64,000 nucleotides of DNA from Photobacterium jeanii (GTDB lineage: Bacteria; Pseudomonadota; Gammaproteobacteria; Enterobacterales; Vibrionaceae). The stretch's first letter is position 1. Each line of letters begins with the position of its first letter. The notes beneath the pieces are model-generated. The model did no database searches. It saw only the letters and a program-made list of their open reading frames with translations, and had not been told where the DNA came from. The position numbers and the translations under genes were made by a program. Positions 27,332-37,135 of the stretch are shown one piece after another. The DNA lies in contig NZ_LVHF01000033.1 in NCBI RefSeq assembly GCF_001650345.1, positions 682,001 through 746,000 of the forward strand, given 5' to 3'.

Positions 27332-27545
27332 TATCCTGTTCCTTCCTAGTCATTATCCGTAACGTTCTAACCGTTACTCTGTTTGTAGGGTTAGCTTTCA
27401 ATGTTAGTTAGAAATAGTACAAGCTAACATTTAGCGACGAACTCGATTCTAATCCATTGCTATTGCGGGGATTATCCCTCAAGATGGAAAATCATTAGTG
27501 AATCTCAGTCACAAATGCTGATATGAAATAAGGAAAAATGAGATA
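27332..27545. promoter_or_regulatory. Divergent kbl/lysR control region
   Basis: Three short inverted repeats: GTAACG-N7-CGTTAC (27359-27377), GTTAGCTT/AAGCTAAC (27390-27428) and AATGTTAG/CTAACATT (27400-27431). The last two overlap and could form alternative structures or operator half-sites. Confidence 0.4.
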
Positions 27546-28460
27546 ATGATCAACTCTAAGCTGATTGCTTTGCTACCCGATTTAGCGGCATTTATTTTGG
27601 TGGTAGACGAAGGAAGTTTTACCGCAGCAGCAAAGAAGTTAAACGTAACACCTTCTGCTTTGAGTAAGTTGATCACCCGTCTTGAAAGTGCGTTGTCGGT
27701 GAAGCTTTTTGAGCGATCAACCCGTAAGCTTCTAATTACGCGCGCAGGGCAGAAAGTCTATGACCAATGTGTACTAATGGTGAATGCTGCGCAGCAAGCC
27801 GTAGATGTCTCGACCTCAGACCACACCGAGCCTGCGGGCTCAATTACGGTTGCTGCACCGGAAGCTTTTTTGAACTCGGTATTGCAGCCGTTGATCCTGC
27901 CTTTTTTGCAACAGTACCCCGAAATTAATCTTAAATTACGCGCAGCTGACGGTAACATTGATTTGTTCAAACATAGTATCGATGTGGCGTTTAAATTGAC
28001 CGATAAACCCGATGAAAATTTGGTGTTGAAGGAGATCGGGAAAACCAACTTGGTGCTCTGTGCTAGCCCTGAGTACTTGAAGCAAAAAGGCGTGCCACTG
28101 CACCCAACCGAATTAGGTAGTCATGACTGCTTATACCTCGCCGAAACCGAACGGGATAATCTATGGAATTTCCTAAAAGATGACGAGTTTCACACTGTGG
28201 CGGTACGTGGTCGTTATGCAGTTAACCATTCTCAAATGCGTTTAAAGGGAGTGAAAGAGGGGTTAGGGATCGGACTCTTCCATGACTTTGTGATCAAGGA
28301 TGCATTAGCGGCAGGAAAGGTTATTCAGGTATTGGATAATTGGACTATCAAAAGTAATTACCATGGTGCAATTGCGATGCAGTACCCGCAAACCAAATAT
28401 ATGCCTGCAAGGCTTCGCGTTTTCATTGATTATGTCACTAAGCACTTGGTGCTGAATTAA
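27546..28460 (+). CDS. LysR-family regulator
   Basis: 304 residues. Winged helix with FILVVDEGSFTAAAKKLNVT and PSALSKLITRLES, then a substrate-binding domain of the CRG/AaeR-like type (LWNFLKDDEF, GLGIGLFHDFVI). Divergent from kbl and 50 bases before an AbrB-family membrane protein; either could be a target. Effector unknown. Confidence 0.9.
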   Translation: MINSKLIALLPDLAAFILVVDEGSFTAAAKKLNVTPSALSKLITRLESALSVKLFERSTRKLLITRAGQKVYDQCVLMVNAAQQAVDVSTSDHTEPAGSITVAAPEAFLNSVLQPLILPFLQQYPEINLKLRAADGNIDLFKHSIDVAFKLTDKPDENLVLKEIGKTNLVLCASPEYLKQKGVPLHPTELGSHDCLYLAETERDNLWNFLKDDEFHTVAVRGRYAVNHSQMRLKGVKEGLGIGLFHDFVIKDALAAGKVIQVLDNWTIKSNYHGAIAMQYPQTKYMPARLRVFIDYVTKHLVLN

Positions 28461-28510
28461 GGTGTAGTTAAAGCGGAGCAGCGGGACAAACACAATCAGA
28501 AGGAGCTGAT

Positions 28511-29578
28511 GTGGAGTCTAAGCAGAGTGCTAATTTCAGCACTAAATCTGGCGCTATTATCACCATAGTTAAAACCTGCGCTCTGACTATTGTTGGCGCA
28601 TTGCTAGGGCGTTTATTACCCATCCCTATGGGAGAGATGTTTGGTGCGCTGACAGTGGTGTTTATTGCGAGTAAGTTAGGGCATCGCATGCAGTTACCGC
28701 CCCACAACCTTACTTTTATCCAAATTATACTGGGGATCAGCGTTGGTAATTTAGTCGATGGCGCGCAGTGGCAGAACGGTTTTAGTATTGGCATCGTGTT
28801 TGGTTTATTCGTTTGTATGGCGATACAAACGGCGGTGGGCTACTTTTGGTTGCGACGCAGAGAAGGCTGGAGCCGAGACGAAAGCTTGCTTGGTGCAGTT
28901 CCCGGTGCCATGGCTGCAGTAATAGTGATGACGGATTCTCAGCAAATGCCTGCTAAAAAAGTGATTTTCACTCATACCGTGCGTTTAGTGTCGTTGATGA
29001 TATTGGCTGCTGCATTAGCTTCATTTGGCGAAACGTCGCCAGCTGCTGTAGACGCTTATGAGCCCAACTCTGCCCCTATGGTTATATCTGTGCTTGGAAT
29101 TGGCTTGGTGGTGGTTGTGAGCCTGCTGTTAGGGCGATTATTGGAGCAATTTAATGTTCCTGCACCATACATGCTGACAGGGATGCTTATTAGCGCGGTT
29201 ACAGCGTTGAATTTCCCTGAGTATAGCTTTGCCTTGCCTGATATGTGTTTGATGCTAGCCATGGCATTGCTTGGCGCGCTGGTGGCCGTCCGAGTCCAGT
29301 TTGTGACTTTGGCTGAAACGTGCTCCTATCTCAGAGCAGGAATGATCATTCTTGCCCTTGGGCTTGGTGTTACTTTTGTCGTTACTGGACTCTTTAGTTG
29401 GTGGCTTGAAATAGAGTGGCTAGTGCTCATTATGGCGTGGGTACCGGGGAGTATCGAAGCGATGACAGTCACCGCGCTTTTGCTTGGGTTAGAGCCCACT
29501 TTTGTCATGCTAAATCATATTATTCGGCTAACCATACTTCACGCGTTACCAGCTTTGATTTTATACCGTTCAAGATAA
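28511..29578 (+). CDS. AbrB-family membrane protein (putative transporter)
   Basis: 355 residues with a GTG start fixed by AAGGAG six bases upstream. Two repeats of about five hydrophobic segments, typical of PF05145, with MGEMFGALTVVF in the first and the repeat-type PAPYMLTGMLIS in the second, and AWVPGSIEAMTVTALLLG near the end. Function in this family is poorly defined. Likely an operon with the LysR gene. Confidence 0.82.
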   Translation: MESKQSANFSTKSGAIITIVKTCALTIVGALLGRLLPIPMGEMFGALTVVFIASKLGHRMQLPPHNLTFIQIILGISVGNLVDGAQWQNGFSIGIVFGLFVCMAIQTAVGYFWLRRREGWSRDESLLGAVPGAMAAVIVMTDSQQMPAKKVIFTHTVRLVSLMILAAALASFGETSPAAVDAYEPNSAPMVISVLGIGLVVVVSLLLGRLLEQFNVPAPYMLTGMLISAVTALNFPEYSFALPDMCLMLAMALLGALVAVRVQFVTLAETCSYLRAGMIILALGLGVTFVVTGLFSWWLEIEWLVLIMAWVPGSIEAMTVTALLLGLEPTFVMLNHIIRLTILHALPALILYRSR

Positions 29579-29658
29579 CAGGATAAGTTAGCTATGAACA
29601 TAATTCGTGTTAACTATTTCGTGTTGGCTGTCGTGTTAAGTATTTAATTTAGATAATA

Positions 29659-29685
29659 AAAAAGCAGCCGAGGTGGCTGCTTTTT
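29659..29685. terminator. Bidirectional terminator
   Basis: AAAAAGCAGCC / GGCTGCTTTTT with a five-base loop; T tracts on both strands, between the convergent AbrB-family gene and rhlE. Confidence 0.88.
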
Positions 29686-29701
29686 GATGATGACTTGAGG
29701 C

Positions 29702-30997
29702 TTATTTTTTAAGGCGAGTCACTTTGCTAGCTTTGTTTTGAATCGCGCGACGAAGACGTAAACGACGCTCTGCTGAACCCGGTTCGTCAAGGTTGTTTGT
29801 GCGACCATGACGGTTCTTGAAGGCAGGCTTAGTGCTCATTTTTACAAGTAGAGCGTCACGGTTTGCTGGCTCGTAACCTGCAAGCTGAATACGTTTGATG
29901 CGCTGCTGGATTAGTTTCTCAACTTGTACCAGCGTTAGCTCTTCTTCACGGCTAACGAAAGATACAGCGTGACCTTGTTGGCCGGCACGACCGGTACGAC
30001 CGATACGGTGAACATAATCTTCTGCTAGGAAAGGCATATCGTAGTTAACTACGTGTGGTAGACCTTGAATGTCTAGACCACGTGCCGCAACTTCTGTTGC
30101 AACCATCACACGTGCTTTACCTGTTTTAAACTCTTCTAGTGCACGACGACGCGCACTTTGCGCTTTATCACCGTGGCATAGCACTGCTTTGATACCATCA
30201 AGCTTAAGTTCTTTTACTACTTCGTTAGCGGTTTCTTTGTAGTTCACAAATACCAGCACTTGCTGCCAGTTCTTCTTACCAATCAGCTCTGAAAGGAGCT
30301 CACGCTTACGATCTTCATCGACAGGGTAAACAACGTGGGCAACCGTCGCAGCCGTTGAGTTTTCAGCACTTACGATCACACGTTTAGGCTTACGAAGTAG
30401 GTCTTGAGCAAGAGCATTCATCTGTGCAGAAGAGGTTGCAGAGAACAGCATGGTTTGTGGGCTGCTGTCGACATCACTCAAAATAGTACGGATCGCGTTG
30501 ATAAAGCCCATATCTAGCATACGGTCAGCTTCATCAAAAACTAAGAACTCAAGCTTGTTTAGAGCAATGTTCTTAAGCTCAATGTGCTCGATTAGACGAC
30601 CAGGAGTAGCAACAAGGATATCAACGCCCGCTTCAAGTTTACGCTCTTGCGAAGACATTTTCGCGCCACCGAATACTGCTGCAACTTTAACATCAGTGTA
30701 TTGGGTGTAGCTTTGGATATTGTTGGCGATTTGTTCTACCAGCTCACGGGTTGGCGCAAGAATTAGCGCACGTGTTTGAAAGCGGTTTACTTGAACTGGT
30801 TTGTCTAAAATCTGCTGAATAATAGGCAACGAAAATGCAGCGGTTTTACCTGTACCTGTTTGTGCGTGAGCAAGGATATCGTGTCCACGACGAGCGTGTG
30901 GGATAGCCTGTTGTTGAACTGGGGTTAGCTTCTCATAACCACATTCGGTTAGTGCGCGCACAATTTCAGGTGAAAAACCTTGTGATGAAAATGACAT
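29702..30997 (-). CDS. rhlE: DEAD-box RNA helicase, RhlE type
   Basis: 431 residues. Q motif near the start, Walker A AQTGTGKT, PTRELV, DEAD, SATSSA and HRIGRTGR are all present. The basic C-terminal tail (RLRLRRAIQNKASKVTRLKK) is short. ATG with AGGA eight bases upstream. Works in ribosome maturation or RNA decay. Confidence 0.93.
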   Translation of the reverse strand: MSFSSQGFSPEIVRALTECGYEKLTPVQQQAIPHARRGHDILAHAQTGTGKTAAFSLPIIQQILDKPVQVNRFQTRALILAPTRELVEQIANNIQSYTQYTDVKVAAVFGGAKMSSQERKLEAGVDILVATPGRLIEHIELKNIALNKLEFLVFDEADRMLDMGFINAIRTILSDVDSSPQTMLFSATSSAQMNALAQDLLRKPKRVIVSAENSTAATVAHVVYPVDEDRKRELLSELIGKKNWQQVLVFVNYKETANEVVKELKLDGIKAVLCHGDKAQSARRRALEEFKTGKARVMVATEVAARGLDIQGLPHVVNYDMPFLAEDYVHRIGRTGRAGQQGHAVSFVSREEELTLVQVEKLIQQRIKRIQLAGYEPANRDALLVKMSTKPAFKNRHGRTNNLDEPGSAERRLRLRRAIQNKASKVTRLKK

Positions 30998-31442
30998 TCT
31001 TTGTTCCTAAAGCAGATGGCTATTGTTATCGCAGCTTTGTAACTCACGGCAACAAAAGCTCCTGACCAAAAATACGGCCGCTGATTATAGAGGATTAATC
31101 AACGCCTGTGGTGATTAATTGTGAATGCCTGCACGATATTTGTACAGTTAATCCTTTATTGATCACTTAATCGATGTGTTGAAGAGTGTAAAGCGAGCTG
31201 CTGCGATTAGATGATAAAACTGTCTGATAAGTAAGATACTTCATTCAGTATCTTGCCTTGAAAGCCATTCTTTTTTCTTTAACTTGTTGTTTATTAATGG
31301 TTTTGGTGTTTGTTGCCTTTTATTTGATTGTTTATCAATAGGATAGTATTTAACCAAAAAGGTTCTGACAAGGCTCTGACAAAGTTGTCTGGGAGCTGAA
31401 TAGAATCGCCGTCGTTATTTTAAGGACGAGCAGGGCAGATAC
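30998..31442. promoter_or_regulatory. Long leader at the left edge of the exopolysaccharide locus
   Basis: 445 bases without a gene. It holds the inverted repeat AAGATACT-N6-AGTATCTT (31233-31254) and an 11-bp tandem repeat GGTTCTGACAA/GGCTCTGACAA (31361-31382), 60 bases before the lipoprotein start. The second could be a response-regulator site. Confidence 0.45.
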
Positions 31443-32627
31443 ATGTTGAAAACGAAGAATAATACAGCAGTTGGTCGCCATAAGCTGCGAAATGCAATCT
31501 TATTGGCTTGTGTACTAGGTTTAACTGCTTGTCAGGGCGGTGGCGCATCTACAGGTACCACGCCGACACCACAGCCAGATCCAACACCTACACCGGGTCC
31601 TAACCCGACTCCGGATCCAGGTCCGTCTCCGACGCCAACTCCAACGCCAGATCCAAACCCAGGTCCAGGTCCAAAACCCGTGCCTGTACCTGATGTGGCC
31701 GATAATACCTTCAGTGTCGATGGTGTGAAGTACACTAATATCACTGACGCTCAAAATGCGTTAAAAGATAGCAGCACCTTGGTGATTGGTAACGGAACCT
31801 ATACACAAGGCATGACGATTAAGCCAAGTAACGTCACGATTCAAGGTAGCCCGAATACCCACTTCTCTGGCGCAGCCGTAGGTGGTAAAGCGACCTTTGT
31901 GATCCAAGGTAATAATACGACCATGGAACAAATTGAATGTAGTGGCGTTTCTGTACCAGATAATAACGGAGCTTGTATTCGTCAGGAAGGTAAAGACCTG
32001 CAATTAAAGTCAGTCTATTTCCACGATAGTGAGCAAGGTATTCTCGCTAACGACGATACGGGTATCATTCGTATTGAGTACAGCCGCTTTGTGAATTTGG
32101 GTAAAGCCGGACGTGCCCATGCGATCTATATTAACAAAGCCGACCGTGTTGAGATCCGCTACAGCAAGTTCCATAACTCAAAAGATGAAGGGCATGAGAT
32201 TAAATCTCGCGCTAAAGAAACCATTATTGAGTATTCAGAGATTGCTTCGTTAAATGGTAACGATAGCCGCTTAATCGACGTACCGAATGGCGGCAAGTTT
32301 GTTATTCGCGGAAGTGTGCTAGAGCAAGGGCCAAAATCGGCAAATAATCAGCTGATTGGTTATGCCTATGAAGTTAACCCGTTAGATAGTACACGTACGA
32401 ATACGATTGAAATTACAGATACGATTGTTGTGATTGATCGCAGTGGTAATAACCAGTTCCTTGGTATTGCTGGTAGTGCGGCAAGCGTACCTAAGACAAT
32501 CAATAACAATAAGTTTGTTGGTCCACTAACGGATGCGGCAAGCTATCAATCTGGCAACACTTTCTATACTGATCGTGCTAGCTTTGGTTTAGGTGCTTAC
32601 CCTGAATTACCAAGCATTGGCATTTAA
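31443..32627 (+). CDS. Beta-helix lipoprotein with proline-rich linker
   Basis: 394 residues. Signal peptide with lipobox LTAC, lipid Cys at 30. Residues about 38-85 form a low-complexity linker of Pro-Thr-Pro-Asp-Gly repeats. The rest has parallel beta-helix repeats (SSTLVIGNGTYTQGMTIKPS; IRYSKFHNSKDEGHEIKSRA; IEYSEIASLNG), as in polysaccharide lyases and mannuronan epimerase-like proteins. No PEP-CTERM tail: it ends YPELPSIGI. Inference: a surface lipoprotein that binds or cuts the polymer made by this locus. Confidence 0.75.
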   Translation: MLKTKNNTAVGRHKLRNAILLACVLGLTACQGGGASTGTTPTPQPDPTPTPGPNPTPDPGPSPTPTPTPDPNPGPGPKPVPVPDVADNTFSVDGVKYTNITDAQNALKDSSTLVIGNGTYTQGMTIKPSNVTIQGSPNTHFSGAAVGGKATFVIQGNNTTMEQIECSGVSVPDNNGACIRQEGKDLQLKSVYFHDSEQGILANDDTGIIRIEYSRFVNLGKAGRAHAIYINKADRVEIRYSKFHNSKDEGHEIKSRAKETIIEYSEIASLNGNDSRLIDVPNGGKFVIRGSVLEQGPKSANNQLIGYAYEVNPLDSTRTNTIEITDTIVVIDRSGNNQFLGIAGSAASVPKTINNNKFVGPLTDAASYQSGNTFYTDRASFGLGAYPELPSIGI

Positions 32628-32692
32628 AAAATAGCCATTTGCATTACGGCGAGATGCTTTCGTAAGATGACTATCTACAGCTATTGATAAAC

Positions 32693-32717
32693 CAACGCCA
32701 GCATTTTGCTGGCGTTG
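32693..32717. terminator. Hairpin between convergent genes
   Basis: CAACGCCAGC / GCTGGCGTTG with loop ATTTT; T-tract quality is modest on both sides. Confidence 0.55.
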
Positions 32718-32759
32718 TTGATCTTATACCGATGGCTTTAGGCTCCGAGGCATTCGGGT

Positions 32760-33164
32760 TCAGTTTGACGAACGAGAATAAAGTCGCCACAAAGTGAGCT
32801 TGGCTCCCATAAGAATTCCTACCAGGTTGGCTAATGCGTCGAGCATCGACGCTTCACGATTGACTATCAACCAGCCTTGCAACCATTCCAACAGCAGACC
32901 GTATCCTGCCAATAATAAGCAAAGGGCAATATACAGCCGTGGCGTTAGCCCTAAAAAATAGCCTAACAGAGCAAATAAGCCATAGGCGGCAACGTGCAGC
33001 ATTTTATCGAGAAACAAAATGCCGTATTGATTGAGATCGAGTAAGCTTTTTTCTTCCGCGCCAGGCAACAACGAAATGATAGTGATGAAGAAGAAATAAG
33101 CGATAAAAATAATCCAGCCGAGCAAGTAACGCCAAGGCATGCTGTGAAAACTGCGTACAAACAT
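32760..33164 (-). CDS. VanZ-like membrane protein
   Basis: 134 residues with four hydrophobic segments. DKMLHVAAYGLFALLGY and the late ANLVGILMGAKLTLWR fit the VanZ-like family (PF04892). ATG with AGGA six bases upstream. Small VanZ-like proteins often sit in XrtA exopolysaccharide loci; their job is not established. Confidence 0.8.
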   Translation of the reverse strand: MFVRSFHSMPWRYLLGWIIFIAYFFFITIISLLPGAEEKSLLDLNQYGILFLDKMLHVAAYGLFALLGYFLGLTPRLYIALCLLLAGYGLLLEWLQGWLIVNREASMLDALANLVGILMGAKLTLWRLYSRSSN

Positions 33165-33185
33165 GTCGTTTCCTAACGATAAGAA

Positions 33186-34043
33186 CTACAAGGTGTTATT
33201 GATCAACTGTTGTAGGTGTTTTACTGGGATCGCATAAGTGATGTCACTTGGGTTCGTCAGCGCAGATTCTTTGGTTGATTTCAAAAGTACTTTATTCACG
33301 ATGGCGACCACTTTGCCTGATTGTGGGTGATAAACCGGACTACCGCTGTTACCCGGATACGCAGTCGCATCCAGTTGGTAAACCATGTAAGGGTTCTTTA
33401 GCTGTTTGAGCTGCTTAACGCTGAGTTCTTTGGCATTACGTGCTGGAATGGCGACAGGGGTAATGCTGGAGATCATGCCTTTGTGAGTTACTGGGTATAA
33501 ACCTAAAATGGCACCGATAGGAAAACCAGTAAATGGGTATTCTTCACCTTCACGCACCGTATTTGTCGCAAGCCCAAGCGTAGGGATTGTGTTACCTGAG
33601 ATGCGAAGTAGAGCAAGATCATGTTTGCTATCACGAGTTAATACCGTTGCAGTACGCACATCTGGATTTTTCCCTGTTCCCACAAACACCACAAATTGAG
33701 TTTTGCCATCTTTAACTAATTTGGCTGGCACGACATGAGCATTAGTCGCAACAATATTGCTTCTGCTAGATGAAGATATTTGAACGGCAAAGCCTGTACC
33801 TAGCAATTGTGCTCTTGGCGTGGCGAGTTTGTTGTAGATCCCAACCCCAACAATAGCGGGTTTGACTTTGCTAATAGTGTCGGGAAGGGCGGCAACAGTA
33901 GAAAAGCTGAATATGAAAAAGGTGATGAGCACAGAAGCATGCAGTAATGACTTAAAGGCTTTTACGAAGCGAGATTCATCGTGAAGGGAACGATGGCAAT
34001 GCGGTTGTAATTGAGGGTGAAAAGAAGCTTGGAAAAACGTCAT
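33186..34043 (-). CDS. Trypsin-like serine protease
   Basis: 285 residues. An N-terminal tail of about 33 residues precedes a hydrophobic export segment (about 34-50, ending VAALP). The catalytic triad is visible as TNAHVV (His), SKHDLALLRI (Asp) and AYPGNSGSPVY (Ser). No PDZ domain follows, unlike DegP. ATG with AAGGA six bases upstream. It sits between prsT and the VanZ-like gene; inference: a periplasmic protease serving the surface-polymer machinery. Confidence 0.82.
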   Translation of the reverse strand: MTFFQASFHPQLQPHCHRSLHDESRFVKAFKSLLHASVLITFFIFSFSTVAALPDTISKVKPAIVGVGIYNKLATPRAQLLGTGFAVQISSSSRSNIVATNAHVVPAKLVKDGKTQFVVFVGTGKNPDVRTATVLTRDSKHDLALLRISGNTIPTLGLATNTVREGEEYPFTGFPIGAILGLYPVTHKGMISSITPVAIPARNAKELSVKQLKQLKNPYMVYQLDATAYPGNSGSPVYHPQSGKVVAIVNKVLLKSTKESALTNPSDITYAIPVKHLQQLINNTL

Positions 34044-34118
34044 GGTGCATCCTTGCTTAGTGTTTACTGGTACATGCCTGTCTTTGCATGAGCTTTGTCG
34101 TTTAAAAGGTGAGTGGAA

Positions 34119-34141
34119 GCCGCCACTGTGAAAGTGGCGGC
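34119..34141 (-). terminator. Hairpin after prsT
   Basis: Perfect stem GCCGCCACT / AGTGGCGGC with a five-base loop, nine bases after the prsT stop. No T run, so it may act as an mRNA-stabilising end or weak terminator. Confidence 0.5.
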
Positions 34142-34149
34142 GGTCAGGG

Positions 34150-36933
34150 TTAATTCACGGCACTCAGTTTGTTTTGAAGTTGACCTTTAATAACCATCAA
34201 GCGCGGATCTGAGGTGTTGATTTTCTCAAGCACTTCTTCGGCATTATCGTCTTGGTTGTTTTCCAGTAAACTTTCCGCATAGTGAAGAGCGATTTCAGGG
34301 TCGCTGTGTTTCTTCGCATAGGCTTCTTTTAACAACTGTAACGACGGCGCTGCTTGGCCTGACTTCAATAAGCAGTAGCCATAGGTGTCTAATACTTCTG
34401 GGATAACACCATGTTTAGCCGCAAGTTCGTTGGCTTTATCTGCAGCGCTACAGGCTTTATCAAAGTTGCCTTTTTCAAGGTACAGCCATGCGACATTGTT
34501 AAGCGCAATGATGTTATTTGGCTCTCTGACCAAGATGGTCTCGTACTGAGCAATGGCTTCGTCAGGGCGGTATTTTATTTGTAAGTCAGCTAAGCGGATC
34601 TCAAGCGAAGCTGCTTTTTCACCATACTTATCAATGACAGATTTCAAGAACTTGATGGCTTGGTCTGTTTTTCCTGCCAGTTCGTAAGAGACCGCTAAAT
34701 CAGCCGCTGAATCGGTATTAGGCAAGGCATCGTAACGTTGCTCTAAAACATTAATGGCTTGGGCGTAGTCTTTATCTTGAAGATAAATCATTCCTTGTAA
34801 GCGAAGATAGTAAGGCGTGGCTTTAATGTTATCTGCTTGCTTATTAAGAATGGCCTGACTTCTTTCCTTATCGCCATTTTTGAGCAATAAGCCAGCGTGC
34901 ATTAAGGTGAAGCGAGCATCGTTAACAAATAATTGTTGTGCTTTTTCAGCCAGTACCAGACTGTTATCAAGGCGTCCCACGATTTCGTTAAGCTGAATGT
35001 TTTTAATGTAAGCAACATTGCTTAACGGGGATTTCTCTAGCCACTTCGCATAGTAGGTGAGGGCATTATCAGGCTCTTGTTGATGTTGATACAAATCACC
35101 AAGCATGCGATAGGTTTCGCTGGTTTGCTGGTGCGGCGAGATAGTTTCAAGTAACTCAATCGCAGCTTGATGTTCATTACTTATCGCTAACAGCGTTGCT
35201 TTTTGATATTTCAACTTATCATTTGCTGCATCAGCGGTGAGCTGTTTATCAACGGCTTCAGACAGAGCGGGTATTTCTTGTGCTGCATATGCTGAGCGTA
35301 CGGCTTGTCGGAATGCAATGCTGTTATCAGGAGCTGATAGATAAGCTTCTAGCGTTAGTGGAAAAGCTGCTTTTGCGCCTTCTTCTTGTTGGGTGAGTTG
35401 GGCGAGTGCCAGTTTAGCTTGAAGATTGTCGGTATTGGCTGCTAACCCTTTTTCGTACCAAATTTTGGCTTGTTTGGGTTGTTTCTCCATTTGGTAAATC
35501 AGCCCTTTTAATAGCATCGCTTGGCTATTGTCTGGACTTTGTTCCAACCATTGGTCGATTGTCTGTTTCGCTTCCTCGACTTTTCCCATTTTGAGATAGA
35601 AATACGCTAATCCAATTTTGGCTTCTTTCATCCCAGGATCGACGTTCAAGGCTTGCTGAAGAGTATCAATACCGCCTGTATCGTTATTCGCAAGCTGGAT
35701 TAACCCGAGTTTGACCTGACTTTGGCTAGAGCCCATTTCAGAGGCTTTTTGTGCTAGCGCGAGAGCTTCATCTTCACGGCCAAGACGGGATAACTCAACA
35801 CTCATTGATGATAAGAAGGTGCTGTCTTGATCTGACGTCGCGTTGAAAGTGTTAAGTGTATTTAGGGCATCATCAACGTTCCCCAAATTAAATTGGGTGA
35901 TGGTGTAGAGGCGTTTGACAAAGTGGTTAGCAGGGACAATAGGGTCAATTTTTTTGAAATGCTCGTTTGCTTGCTCGTACTTACCTTGTTGGAAGGCCAC
36001 TACGCCAGCAATTAAGTAAGTCGCAACGTTTTGCGAGCCATTTTGAATCGCGAGATCGGCATGAGATTTCGCTTCATCATTTTCCCCTTTCGCATACAAA
36101 ATGCTGGCTTTTAACTCGTTGACGAGCACATGGTTATTGGAGATTTTGAGTAGTTGGTTAACGTATTTTTCAGCATCATTGTAGTTTTCATCACGAACTA
36201 ATGCTTGAGCCAGATACAGGGTGTATTGAATGGCTTCGGGCGCATTATCAACGGCTTTTTGGTAGCTGCGAGCAGCCGCTTTATGGTCACCTTTGGTTGA
36301 TTCTAAGTGTCCTTTTAGTAACCACACATCGCTGTTGGTGTCGTATTGCTTAATGATTTTATTGACGATGTAGAGCGCCGAATCAATGTTCTCGTTTGCA
36401 GCATCTAAAGTCGCACGTCCTAAGGACTTATAAAGCGTGTCTTGACCTGAATTTTCCGCCAGTTCAAGCTCGTATTGGGCTTCTTTTATTTTACCTTGCT
36501 TCATTAAAGCCAGCGCTTTAAAAGCAAGGAGTTCTGTTTTGACATTGGTATTATTGGTACGCGTGTCTTCAACTAAGTCAATGACGGCTTCTGTTTTTTC
36601 TTGTGCCAGTAGGGCTTGTGCCAGCATCGGTGTTAGTACGTCGCTATCACCTTTAAGTCGAATGGCTTTTTCTAATTCTTTCTCAGCTGAAGCAAAGTTA
36701 CCGCGAGCAAGGTAAATCTCCCCTAACATTTGACGTGCTTGGCTATCTTTAGGCGCTTGCTTGATGGCGTTTTTTAGCTCGATAACAGCTGCGCTAAGGT
36801 TTTGGTCGTCAATATAGGTTTGTGCTTGCTGGATGTAATCTTCGCCTGATTTATCATTACATGCAGCTAAAGTGAGTGAAATAAAGCTGGCGAGAGCAAC
36901 CCGTTTGAATGTCTTGCTGGTATTGTGAGTCAT
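34150..36933 (-). CDS. prsT: XrtA-system TPR lipoprotein PrsT
   Basis: 927 residues from the ATG at 36933, set by AGGG six bases upstream; an ATG two codons earlier abuts that site. Signal peptide with lipobox LAAC, lipid Cys at 25, then more than twenty TPR units across the whole protein (e.g. ARQMLGEIYLARGNFASAEK; YEQANEHFKKIDP; YLEKGNFDKACSAADKANEL). Length and layout match the PEP-CTERM TPR lipoprotein family (TIGR02917, about 900 residues). Probably a periplasmic scaffold for export. Divergent from the GNAT gene. Confidence 0.9.
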   Translation of the reverse strand: MTHNTSKTFKRVALASFISLTLAACNDKSGEDYIQQAQTYIDDQNLSAAVIELKNAIKQAPKDSQARQMLGEIYLARGNFASAEKELEKAIRLKGDSDVLTPMLAQALLAQEKTEAVIDLVEDTRTNNTNVKTELLAFKALALMKQGKIKEAQYELELAENSGQDTLYKSLGRATLDAANENIDSALYIVNKIIKQYDTNSDVWLLKGHLESTKGDHKAAARSYQKAVDNAPEAIQYTLYLAQALVRDENYNDAEKYVNQLLKISNNHVLVNELKASILYAKGENDEAKSHADLAIQNGSQNVATYLIAGVVAFQQGKYEQANEHFKKIDPIVPANHFVKRLYTITQFNLGNVDDALNTLNTFNATSDQDSTFLSSMSVELSRLGREDEALALAQKASEMGSSQSQVKLGLIQLANNDTGGIDTLQQALNVDPGMKEAKIGLAYFYLKMGKVEEAKQTIDQWLEQSPDNSQAMLLKGLIYQMEKQPKQAKIWYEKGLAANTDNLQAKLALAQLTQQEEGAKAAFPLTLEAYLSAPDNSIAFRQAVRSAYAAQEIPALSEAVDKQLTADAANDKLKYQKATLLAISNEHQAAIELLETISPHQQTSETYRMLGDLYQHQQEPDNALTYYAKWLEKSPLSNVAYIKNIQLNEIVGRLDNSLVLAEKAQQLFVNDARFTLMHAGLLLKNGDKERSQAILNKQADNIKATPYYLRLQGMIYLQDKDYAQAINVLEQRYDALPNTDSAADLAVSYELAGKTDQAIKFLKSVIDKYGEKAASLEIRLADLQIKYRPDEAIAQYETILVREPNNIIALNNVAWLYLEKGNFDKACSAADKANELAAKHGVIPEVLDTYGYCLLKSGQAAPSLQLLKEAYAKKHSDPEIALHYAESLLENNQDDNAEEVLEKINTSDPRLMVIKGQLQNKLSAVN

Positions 36934-37135
36934 AAGCATCCCTGTGATGACAAATAATTGCTGGACATTTTTATCATAGACCCAAATATGCCAACGTGTT
37001 GCGGATTGCTATGCTTAGAAGATAAAGGCACTTTTTATTAGGTACTTTCAATTTCTAGTTGTTTAACAAGTCATACTGAACGGCTATTAATGGGGTGTTG
37101 GAATAAGTGCGCTTTGCCGTTAATGATGGAGCTAA

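Noticed and set aside
31521..31754. Long antisense frames over the proline-rich linker
   Set aside because: They arise from the repeat composition and have no ribosome site.
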